Origin: Clostridioides sp.
GTDB taxonomy: Bacteria > Bacillota > Clostridia > Peptostreptococcales > Peptostreptococcaceae
Length of the DNA stretch: 5,782 bases
NCBI GenBank assembly: GCA_031272305.1
Contig: JAISUA010000132.1
Span: forward strand, 1-5,782
Reading direction: 5' to 3'
Positions within the stretch are counted from its first letter, which is position 1. Every line of letters starts with the position of its first letter. The notes under the pieces were generated by a model, which saw only the letters and a program-made list of their open reading frames with translations, ran no database searches and had not been told where the DNA came from. Below, piece by piece: positions 1 through 4,811 of the stretch. Both the position numbers and the translations under genes were made by a program.

Positions 1-502
1 ATATTCAGGACATGAAAATAAAGTTAAAGCAACTATTGAAAAAGCTGTCAAAACTAGAGGCATGGAAGATTTGATTCAAGAAGTTATTGTTCCAACTGAA
101 GATGTAGTAGAAAAAACAAAAACAGGCAAAGAAAAAGTAAGACAAAGAAAAATATATCCTAGTTATGTTTTGATAAAAATGATAATTACAGATGAATCTT
201 GGTATATCGTCAGAAATACCAAAGGTGTCACTGGATTTGTAGGACCTGGATCTAAGCCAGTTCCATTGACTACAGAAGAAATAAAATTTATGGGTATAGA
301 TTTGGATGCTCCTAAGAGTATAGGAGGCAAAATAGACTTAGAAATTGGAGAATCAGTCAAAATATCAAAAGGTCCTTTTGTAGGACAAGTAGGAATAGTA
401 AATGACGTTAATCATGATAAGAAAGAAGTAAAAGTTTCTATTAACGCATTTGGTAAGGAAACACCATTCATATTGGATGTTGAAGGCATAGAAAAATTAT
501 AA
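1..502 (+). CDS. nusG: Transcription termination/antitermination factor NusG (5' end missing)
   Basis: NusG binds the RNA polymerase clamp, modulates pausing and Rho-dependent termination, and links polymerase to the leading ribosome through S10. The open frame enters from the left edge, with its first full codon at position 2, and gives 166 residues ending at TAA 500-502. The opening residues YSGHENKVKATIEKAVKTRG belong to the NusG N-terminal domain, so the ATG at 62 is an internal Met and not the start. Compared with usual NusG proteins of about 170-185 residues, roughly 5-20 N-terminal residues lie outside the window. After the N-terminal domain (core motif VTGFVGPGSKPVPL) comes a C-terminal KOW domain beginning near KISKGPFVGQVGIVNDV. 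The gene sits 41 nt upstream of rplK, the usual secE-nusG-rplK order, and is probably co-transcribed with it. Identification is secure; only the start is unseen. Confidence 0.96.
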   Translation, partial: YSGHENKVKATIEKAVKTRGMEDLIQEVIVPTEDVVEKTKTGKEKVRQRKIYPSYVLIKMIITDESWYIVRNTKGVTGFVGPGSKPVPLTTEEIKFMGIDLDAPKSIGGKIDLEIGESVKISKGPFVGQVGIVNDVNHDKKEVKVSINAFGKETPFILDVEGIEKL

Positions 503-525
503 TTCTGTGTCATAGAAGAAATTTT

Positions 526-543
526 AAAGGAGGTGCAATGTAA
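526..543 (+). promoter_or_regulatory. rplK ribosome binding site overlapped by an ATG-TAA start-stop
   Basis: A strong Shine-Dalgarno sequence AAAGGAGGT lies at 526-534. Two in-frame ATGs follow it: 538-540, which is followed at once by TAA (541-543), and 544-546, which starts L11. The SD-to-ATG spacing is 3 nt for the first and 9 nt for the second, so the second is the better-placed start and matches the L11 N-terminus (MAKKVIGQIKLQIPAGKA). The first would be a two-codon start-stop with no product. Whether ribosomes use it is unknown. Confidence 0.7.
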
Positions 544-969
544 ATGGCTAAAAAAGTTATAGGTCAAATAAAATTACAAATACCTGCAGGAAAGGCTACA
601 CCAGCACCACCAGTTGGTCCAGCATTAGGTCAACATGGTGTTAATATAATGGGATTCACAAAAGAATTCAATGCTAAGACTGCAGATCAAGCTGGAATGA
701 TAATACCAGTTGTTATAACTGTATATCAAGATAGATCTTTTAGTTTCATAACTAAAACTCCACCAGCTGCTGTATTAATTAAGAAAGTTCTTAATTTAAA
801 ATCAGGTTCTGGTGAACCAAATAAGAAAAAAGTTGCGAAAATAACTCAAGCTCAACTTAGAGAAATCGCAGAATTAAAAATGCCTGACTTAAATGCTGCT
901 ACAGTAGAAGCTGCTATGAGAATGATAGCTGGTACTGCAAGAAGTATGGGTGTTGAAGTAGTAGACTAA
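544..969 (+). CDS. rplK: 50S ribosomal protein L11 (uL11)
   Basis: L11 binds the GTPase-associated region of 23S rRNA (around helices 43-44) at the base of the L7/L12 stalk. It takes part in factor binding and in sensing uncharged tRNA for the stringent response. The 141-residue length is standard for bacteria. The N-terminal domain carries the Pro/Gly-rich segment (residues 14-35: PAGKATPAPPVGPALGQ then HGVNI), with the Pro22-Pro23 region known as the thiostrepton/micrococcin site; no resistance-type change is evident to me. The rRNA-binding C-terminal domain follows, with the conserved KTPPAAVLIKKV linker region (about 71-82) and the terminal segment GTARSMGVEV. The start at 544 is set by the SD at 526-534. 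It lies between nusG (41 nt upstream) and rplA (135 nt downstream). Confidence 0.98.
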   Translation: MAKKVIGQIKLQIPAGKATPAPPVGPALGQHGVNIMGFTKEFNAKTADQAGMIIPVVITVYQDRSFSFITKTPPAAVLIKKVLNLKSGSGEPNKKKVAKITQAQLREIAELKMPDLNAATVEAAMRMIAGTARSMGVEVVD

Positions 970-989
970 GATACTGCTAAATTTATATT

Positions 990-1042
990 GCTATATATAA
1001 AATAGCGTATTAAGTTAGAAATATAATTTAAATTATAACTTA
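990..1042 (+). repeat. AT-rich inverted repeats in the rplK-rplA gap
   Basis: Two small dyads are visible. GCTAT (990-994) is complementary to ATAGC (1002-1006) across a 7-nt loop. TAAGTTA (1011-1017) is complementary to TAACTTA (1036-1042), and a perfect palindrome ATAATTT/AAATTAT (1023-1036) sits inside, offset by a GAAAT bulge. No U-tract follows, so they are not intrinsic terminators. They may be leader structure, an RNA processing site, or chance in AT-rich sequence. I see no convincing promoter here. Confidence 0.4.
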
Positions 1043-1063
1043 GTGACACATTGATTTGTGTAA

Positions 1064-1090
1064 GTGGGAGGCTATGCCGAAAATTACCAC
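1064..1090 (+). promoter_or_regulatory. Probable L1-binding autoregulatory RNA element of rplA
   Basis: The RNA can fold as an outer stem GTGG (1064-1067)/CCAC (1087-1090) and an inner stem GGC (1070-1072)/GCC (1076-1078) with a TAT loop. An asymmetric internal loop joins them: GA (1068-1069) on one side and 8 nt (1079-1086) on the other. Two short helices around an asymmetric purine-rich loop are the known architecture of the L1 site in 23S rRNA and of its mRNA mimics. The 3' arm abuts the rplA Shine-Dalgarno (AAGGAGG, 1091-1097), so bound L1 could block initiation. A second small hairpin, ACACA (1046-1050)/TGTGT (1057-1061), lies just upstream. The fold and position are read from sequence; the L1 assignment is inference from the known feedback system. 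Confidence 0.7.
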
Positions 1091-1104
1091 AAGGAGGAAG
1101 AATA

Positions 1105-1803
1105 ATGGCTAAAAAAGGTAAAAGATTCAAAGGTGCTTTGGAAAAAGTAGATAGAACTAAATTTTATGATTCAGAAGAAGCACTTAACTTAGTAACAGAA
1201 ATAGCAAGTGCTAAGTTTGATGAAACAGTTGAAGCTCATATCAAATTGGGTGTTGACTCAAGACATGCAGATCAACAAGTAAGAGGTGCTGTTGTATTAC
1301 CAAACGGTACTGGTAAAACTAAAAGAGTTTTAGTTTTCGCAAAAGGTGAAAAAGCTAAAGAAGCTGAACAAGCTGGAGCTGACTTTGTAGGTGCTGAAGA
1401 ATTAGTACAAAAAATACAAGGTGAAGGATGGTTTGATTTTGATATAGTTGTTGCTACTCCTGATATGATGGGTGTAGTTGGTAGATTAGGTAGAGTACTT
1501 GGACCAAAAGGTTTAATGCCAAACCCTAAATCTGGAACAGTAACTTTTGAAGTTGCAAAAGCTATTGAAGAAATCAAAGCTGGTAAAGTTGAATATAGAT
1601 TAGATAAAACAAATATAATCCATGTTCCTATTGGAAAAGTATCTTTTGGTGGAGAAAAACTAAAAGAAAACTTTGTAACACTTATGAATGCAATAGTAAA
1701 AGCTAAACCATCTGCTGCAAAAGGTCAATATTTAAGAAGTGTAACAGTTGCTTCAACAATGGGACCTGGAGTAAAAATCAATGCAGCTAAAATAAGTGAA
1801 TAA
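1105..1803 (+). CDS. rplA: 50S ribosomal protein L1 (uL1)
   Basis: L1 forms the mobile L1 stalk that guides deacylated tRNA out of the E site, and it acts as a translational repressor of its own mRNA. The 232-residue length is typical of the bacterial family. The family signature is plain at residues 121-146: MMGVVGRLG followed by RVLGPKGLMPNPKSGTV. The start MAKKGKRFKG is the usual bacterial L1 N-terminus and has an ideal SD (AAGGAGG, 1091-1097, 7-nt spacing). A longer frame from a TTG at 1051 would translate the L1-binding RNA element and is not credible. The gene is preceded by that element and followed by inverted repeats rather than directly by rplJ, which has its own promoter. This fits separate control of the L11/L1 and L10/L12 pairs. 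Confidence 0.98.
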   Translation: MAKKGKRFKGALEKVDRTKFYDSEEALNLVTEIASAKFDETVEAHIKLGVDSRHADQQVRGAVVLPNGTGKTKRVLVFAKGEKAKEAEQAGADFVGAEELVQKIQGEGWFDFDIVVATPDMMGVVGRLGRVLGPKGLMPNPKSGTVTFEVAKAIEEIKAGKVEYRLDKTNIIHVPIGKVSFGGEKLKENFVTLMNAIVKAKPSAAKGQYLRSVTVASTMGPGVKINAAKISE

Positions 1804-1805
1804 TA

Positions 1806-1847
1806 AGACTTTCAGAAAGTTTATCTTTGATAAAAAGTAGAAAGTCT
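1806..1847 (+). repeat. Imperfect hairpin just after rplA
   Basis: AGACTTTC (1806-1813) is perfectly complementary to GAAAGTCT (1840-1847). An inner stem TTTATC (1820-1825)/GATAAA (1829-1834) closes on a TTT loop. It starts 2 nt after the rplA stop codon. The sequence after it (AGTTATTTG) is not a proper U-tract, so it is at best a weak terminator. It could instead protect the 3' end of the rplKA mRNA or be cleaved by a nuclease. This is the first of three successive dyads in the 417-nt gap. Confidence 0.5.
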
Positions 1848-1855
1848 AGTTATTT

Positions 1856-1893
1856 GAAGCGTGAAAAACTTCGTTTTTCTTCATATACGCTTC
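1856..1893 (+). repeat. Strong hairpin with a one-sided 7-nt bulge
   Basis: The outer arms GAAGCGT (1856-1862) and ACGCTTC (1887-1893) and the inner arms GAAAAAC (1863-1869) and GTTTTTC (1873-1879) are each perfectly complementary. They stack into 14 base pairs, interrupted only by TTCATAT (1880-1886) on the 3' side. The loop is TTC. No U-tract follows (TCATAATAAA), so a classical intrinsic terminator is unlikely. With the dyad at 1806-1847 it may form the 3' end of the nusG-rplK-rplA transcript, or be a small dispersed repeat. The function is not established. Confidence 0.5.
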
Positions 1894-1935
1894 TCATAAT
1901 AAAAATAATTTTATATAAAGGTTCGATTTTGAAGG

Positions 1936-1973
1936 AATTTTAGTACTTTGAAACGAGTTTTGTAGCTAAAATT
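1936..1973 (+). repeat. Third inverted repeat upstream of the rplJ promoter
   Basis: AATTTTAG (1936-1943) is complementary to CTAAAATT (1966-1973). The stem continues with TAC (1944-1946)/GTA (1962-1964) after a single bulged G (1965), around a 15-nt loop. It ends 21 nt before the -35 box at 1995. It could be a DNA site next to the promoter or a further RNA hairpin of read-through transcripts. No terminator U-tract follows and I recognise no known operator. Confidence 0.4.
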
Positions 1974-1994
1974 ATAGATATATAAATTATTTGC

Positions 1995-2023
1995 TTGACA
2001 TAACACATAAAAAATGATACGAT
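1995..2023 (+). promoter_or_regulatory. Sigma-A promoter of rplJL
   Basis: A perfect -35 hexamer TTGACA (1995-2000) is followed by a 17-nt spacer and a -10 hexamer TACGAT (2018-2023), which matches TATAAT at four positions. Transcription should start near 2029-2031, giving a leader of about 190 nt before the rplJ start codon. It sits directly upstream of the L10 leader RNA, as expected for a promoter feeding an attenuator. Confidence 0.88.
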
Positions 2024-2050
2024 AGTGTTTGTCGATAATGAAAAAGAATA

Positions 2051-2154
2051 TGTTTGCCGTAGACAGTGGGTGCTTGAGCTTAATTTCCCACCGAGGTTTT
2101 TAGATAAATAGAACTTCTAAAACTTCTGTGTCTACTAAGGCATAGAAGTTTTTT
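2051..2154 (+). ncRNA. L10 leader RNA (rplJL attenuator)
   Basis: This is the cis-acting 5' leader through which the L10-L12 complex represses its own operon in Firmicutes by transcription attenuation. The conserved core reads CCGTAGACAG at 2057-2066, then the stem GTGGG (2066-2070)/CCCAC (2087-2091), then CGAGG at 2092-2096. This is the arrangement of the L10_leader family known to me. The GTAGA/CGA internal loop beside the stem looks like a kink-turn, which is inference. The segment 2055-2065 is also complementary to 2129-2142 (TGCC with GGCA, GTAGACA with TGTCTAC, a TAA bulge between). That second region is the loop of the downstream terminator, so the two folds should compete as antiterminator and terminator. 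From 2155 to the rplJ SD I see only AT-rich sequence with a weak A/T dyad. Confidence 0.88.
2119..2154 (+). terminator. Attenuator terminator in the rplJ leader
   Basis: AAAACTTCT (2119-2127) pairs with AGAAGTTTT (2144-2152) around a 16-nt loop. T2149-T2154 provides the U-tract. It ends 66 nt before the rplJ start codon, so stopping here would prevent rplJL expression. The stem is AU-rich and the loop is large, which fits a conditional terminator. A second AACTTCT (2112-2118) just upstream could pair with the same 3' arm. Confidence 0.8.
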
Positions 2155-2220
2155 ATGATAAAAATAAAATCTTTTTATTGATACGGTATAACTAAAAAGT
2201 TGTTAGAAGGAGGTGTCTTG

Positions 2221-2727
2221 ATGAGTAAAGCCATAGAAACTAAGTCAGCAGTTGTTAGTGAGATAGTTGAAAAGTTACAAAAATCATCTGCAACAGTAGT
2301 TGTTGATTACAGAGGTTTAACTGTTGAAGAAGTGACTGAACTTAGAAAACAAATGAGAGAAGCTGGTGTTGACTACAAAGTATACAAAAATACTTTAGTA
2401 AGAAGAGCAGCTAAAGAAGTAGGAATCGAACAATTTAATGATGAATTATTAGTTGGTACAAATGCTTTTGCATTCGGATTTGAAGATGCAGTTGCACCAG
2501 CAAGAATACTAAAAAAATTCGCAGAAACTCATCCTAAATTAGAATTAAAAATGGGTATTGTTGAAGGTGAATTTTATGATGCAAGTAAAATTGAAGCTCT
2601 TGCAAGTATTCCGTCAAGAGAACAACTTATTGCGAAATTACTTGGCAGCTTAAAAGCTCCAGTATCAAATTTTGTATATTTAATAGATGCGTTAGCTAAA
2701 AAAGAAGATGACGTTCAAGAAGCGTAA
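2221..2727 (+). CDS. rplJ: 50S ribosomal protein L10 (uL10)
   Basis: L10 anchors the L7/L12 dimers to the 50S subunit at the base of the stalk and, complexed with L12, represses its own leader. The protein has 168 residues, near the family norm of about 165-175. The N-terminal rRNA-binding domain shows the typical VVVDYRGLTVEEVTELRK (residues 26-43) and YKVYKNTLVRRA (52-63) motifs. The C-terminal part from about residue 131 (PSREQLIAKLLGSLKAPVSN) includes the long helix that carries L12 dimers. The start ATG 2221 has the SD AAGGAGGTG (2207-2215). An upstream TTG at 2200 would run the frame through this SD and is rejected. The gene lies 89 nt before rplL, in one operon driven from 1995-2023. 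Confidence 0.98.
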   Translation: MSKAIETKSAVVSEIVEKLQKSSATVVVDYRGLTVEEVTELRKQMREAGVDYKVYKNTLVRRAAKEVGIEQFNDELLVGTNAFAFGFEDAVAPARILKKFAETHPKLELKMGIVEGEFYDASKIEALASIPSREQLIAKLLGSLKAPVSNFVYLIDALAKKEDDVQEA

Positions 2728-2816
2728 TAAAACATTTATTTAATTAAATTGATACAAAATATGTAAAAATCTAAAAAAGAAAATAATAAAAGAGAAAAAT
2801 TTCGGAGGTGCGTAAA

Positions 2817-3182
2817 ATGACAATAGAACAAATATTAGAAGCTATTGAAAATATGAAAGTTTTAGAATTAAATGAATTAGTTAAAGCTGCAGAAGAAAAA
2901 TTTGGTGTATCTGCTTCTGCTCCAGTTGTAGTTGCAGGTGCTGCTGATGCAGGTGCTGCTGCAGAAGAAAAAACAGAATTCGATGTAGTATTAACAGAAG
3001 TAGGTGCTACAAAAGTTAAAGTTATCAAAGTAGTTAGAGAAGCTACTGGTTTAGGATTAAAAGAAGCTAAAGAATTAGTTGACAATGCTCCTAAGACAAT
3101 CAAAGAAGGAGCTTCTAAAGAAGAAGCTGAAGATATCAAAGCTAAATTAGAAGAAGCTGGAGCTAAAGCTGAAGTTAAATAA
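2817..3182 (+). CDS. rplL: 50S ribosomal protein L7/L12 (bL12)
   Basis: L7/L12 is the multi-copy stalk protein that recruits and activates translational GTPases (EF-Tu, EF-G, IF2, RF3). The 121-residue protein has the full three-part build. The N-terminal dimerisation helices span about 1-32 (MTIEQILEAIENMKVLELNE). An Ala/Gly-rich flexible hinge follows at about 36-50 (PVVVAGAADAGAAAE). The globular C-terminal domain runs from about 53, with the conserved factor-binding stretch KVKVIKVVREATGLGLKEAK (66-85). The start ATG 2817 has the SD CGGAGGTG (2803-2810); an in-frame GTG at 2808 lies within the SD itself and is unlikely. The gene ends the ribosomal cluster. A terminator follows, and the next genes are on the other strand. 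Confidence 0.98.
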   Translation: MTIEQILEAIENMKVLELNELVKAAEEKFGVSASAPVVVAGAADAGAAAEEKTEFDVVLTEVGATKVKVIKVVREATGLGLKEAKELVDNAPKTIKEGASKEEAEDIKAKLEEAGAKAEVK

Positions 3183-3251
3183 TTTAAGTTTTGAAAATAA
3201 TATTTGATTTTCTCATATTAAATGCTCATACAGAATTATATATATATAGTG

Positions 3252-3285
3252 AAAAAGAGAAAGGATTTATCCTTTCTCTTTTTTT
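3252..3285. terminator. Shared bidirectional terminator between rplL and phoU
   Basis: A perfect 14-bp stem is formed by 3252-3265 (AAAAAGAGAAAGGA) and 3270-3283 (TCCTTTCTCTTTTT), with the loop TTTA. T3279-T3285 gives a U-tract on the plus strand, and A3252-A3256 gives a shorter U5 on the minus strand. It lies 69 nt after the rplL stop and 27 nt after the phoU stop, so it can end both convergent transcripts. I see nothing else in 3183-3312. Confidence 0.92.
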
Positions 3286-3312
3286 AGAACTAAAAAATAT
3301 TAGTAGCAATAT

Positions 3313-3966
3313 CTATCCAATTTCGATAAGTTTTCCGTCTACTTTGTAAATTATTTGTTCGCATATATTAGTGATATGGTCTGCGATTCTTTCAAGATAT
3401 CTAGATATAAATAAAAGTTTTTCTGCTTGTTCGATATTGTTTTCATCTTCTTTCATTTTTTCAATTAAGTCCAATCGTATTTTTTTGTAAATATCATCTA
3501 CAGCGTCATCTTTTTCACCCATTTTATAAATATTTTGAGTGTCTTCATCTATGAGAGATTGTTTGGTGATTTTGAACATATCTAAACATAGAGATCCCAT
3601 TTTAGGCAAATCCACCAATTCTTTTATATAAGTTTCACTTCCTATATCGATTACTTCGTTTGCTATATCTACGCAGTAATCACCTATTCTCTCTAAAAAC
3701 ATACATGTCATAATTGTAGCGTATATTGCTCTCATATCAATTGCCATTGGTTGTTTTAGTACAATTAGCTCTATACTTTTGTTTATTAAATCGGATCTTA
3801 TAGAGTTTATATTTTTGTCGTTTTCAATTATTTCTTGTGCCAAATTCAAATCTTTTCTCATCATACAATCTATAGAACTTTCAATTTGATTTTCGCATAG
3901 AGTCATCATTTCAATGATACTATTATGAAGATGAGATAAAGTTATATTCATAAAGTTTTCTTTCAT
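3313..3966 (-). CDS. phoU: Phosphate transport system regulatory protein PhoU
   Basis: PhoU is a cytoplasmic, peripherally membrane-associated protein that senses Pst transporter state, dampens phosphate uptake and, in many bacteria, keeps the PhoR/PhoB (or PhoP) two-component system inactive when phosphate is plentiful. The 217-residue length is typical. It shows the two tandem three-helix repeats of the family, each with its metal-binding motif: ERIGDYCVDIA (92-102) in the first and ERIADHITNIC (192-202) in the second. The conserved KQPMAIDMRAI (71-81) is also present. The start at 3966 is supported by an SD reading GGTGAA on the minus strand (3972-3977) with 5-nt spacing; the next Met, at 3951, has no good SD. 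The gene follows pstB after 48 nt and ends the operon. Confidence 0.96.
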   Translation of the reverse strand: MKENFMNITLSHLHNSIIEMMTLCENQIESSIDCMMRKDLNLAQEIIENDKNINSIRSDLINKSIELIVLKQPMAIDMRAIYATIMTCMFLERIGDYCVDIANEVIDIGSETYIKELVDLPKMGSLCLDMFKITKQSLIDEDTQNIYKMGEKDDAVDDIYKKIRLDLIEKMKEDENNIEQAEKLLFISRYLERIADHITNICEQIIYKVDGKLIEIG

Positions 3967-4014
3967 ATATATTCACCAACTTTTTAAAATTTAGTTCTCA
4001 TAAAAAAATTTTTC

Positions 4015-4797
4015 TTATCCAAATCTTCCTGTGATATAGTCTTCTGTTCGTTTGTCAGAAGGAGTAGTAAAGATTTGATTTGTTTTTCCAAATTCGATTA
4101 TTTCTCCATTCAAAAAGAATGCTGTATAATCTGATATTCTTGCAGCCTGTTGCATATTGTGAGTGACTATAACAATAGTGTAGTTACCTTTTAGACTTTC
4201 GATTAGTTCTTCGATTTTCGAAGTAGATATAGGATCTAACGCCGAAGTTGGCTCGTCCATCAATATTATATCAGGTTTCATAGCGATTGTTCTTGCAATA
4301 CAGATTCTCTGCTGTTGTCCACCAGACAAACCTAGAGCTGAATCTTTTAGATTGTCTTTGATTTCATTCCAAATAGCAGCACTTTTAAGACTTTCTTCAG
4401 CGATATTTGTCAATGTTTTCTTGTCTTTTACACCATGAATTTTTGGACCATAGACAATATTTTCGTATATACTCATTGGAAATAGATTTGCCTTTTGAAA
4501 AACCATGCCTACCTTTGAGCGAAGTTCAATCACATCCTGATTTTTATAAATATTTTTGCCATCAATAAGTATCTCTCCTTCTATTCTAATATTATCTATC
4601 AAATCATTCATACGATTTAAATTTCTAAGGAAAGTTGATTTTCCACATCCAGAAGGGCCAATCAGAGCAGTGACACAATTTTCTGGTATATTTATGTTGA
4701 TATTTTTCAAAGCGTGTTTATTTCCATAGAATAGATTTAAATTTGATACAGCTATCTTTATATTTTCATGTACATTGTTTGTTTCGTTATTTGTCAT
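4015..4797 (-). CDS. pstB: Phosphate ABC transporter ATP-binding protein PstB
   Basis: PstB is the ATPase that powers high-affinity phosphate import through PstC-PstA. With the start MTNNETNN the protein has 260 residues, close to the usual 250-260. All nucleotide-binding motifs are intact: Walker A GPSGCGKST (47-55), Q-loop Gln101 in VGMVFQKANLFPMSI, ABC signature LSGGQQQR (157-164), Walker B IILMDE (177-182) with catalytic Glu182, D-loop SALD (185-188) and H-loop His213 in VTHN. The FPMSIYENIVYGPKIHG region and the C-terminal DYITGRFG are characteristic of PstB rather than other ABC ATPases. An ATG four codons upstream (4809) is part of the SD (ATGAGGTG, minus strand 4809-4802), so 4797 is preferred. 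The gene lies 14 nt after pstA. Confidence 0.97.
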   Translation of the reverse strand: MTNNETNNVHENIKIAVSNLNLFYGNKHALKNININIPENCVTALIGPSGCGKSTFLRNLNRMNDLIDNIRIEGEILIDGKNIYKNQDVIELRSKVGMVFQKANLFPMSIYENIVYGPKIHGVKDKKTLTNIAEESLKSAAIWNEIKDNLKDSALGLSGGQQQRICIARTIAMKPDIILMDEPTSALDPISTSKIEELIESLKGNYTIVIVTHNMQQAARISDYTAFFLNGEIIEFGKTNQIFTTPSDKRTEDYITGRFG

Positions 4798-4811
4798 ACT
4801 ACACCTCATAT

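Noticed and set aside
62..502. NusG starting at the ATG at 62
   Set aside because: The frame is open to the left edge and the residues before this Met are NusG-like, so it is an internal methionine of a gene cut by the window.
970..1040. A promoter in the rplK-rplA gap
   Set aside because: TTGCTA-like and AT-rich -10-like strings occur, but no pair has good hexamers at 16-18 nt spacing.
1051..1104. N-terminal extension of L1 from a TTG at 1051
   Set aside because: The extension would translate the structured L1-site RNA and the SD; MAKKGKRFKG at 1105 is the normal L1 start with ideal SD spacing.
1272..1577. Minus-strand open frame opposite rplA, and similar antisense frames at 163-360 and 2771-3139
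   Set aside because: They are shadows of strongly conserved ribosomal or NusG genes, have low-complexity Ser/Ala/Pro/Thr translations, and lack convincing SDs.
2158..2178. ATAAAAA/TTTTTAT dyad (2158-2164/2172-2178) as a second rplJ-leader terminator
   Set aside because: The stem is entirely A/T and no U-tract follows; it is likely chance in AT-rich sequence.
2200..2220. L10 starting at a TTG at 2200
   Set aside because: It reads through the SD (2207-2215); ATG 2221 is correctly spaced and gives a family-typical length.
2808..2816. L7/L12 starting at GTG 2808
   Set aside because: The GTG is part of the SD itself; ATG 2817 gives the standard MTIEQILEAI start.
3967..4014. A terminator or separate promoter between pstB and phoU
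   Set aside because: The 48-nt gap holds only A/T runs and the phoU SD; no stable stem or promoter hexamers are seen, so co-transcription is simpler.
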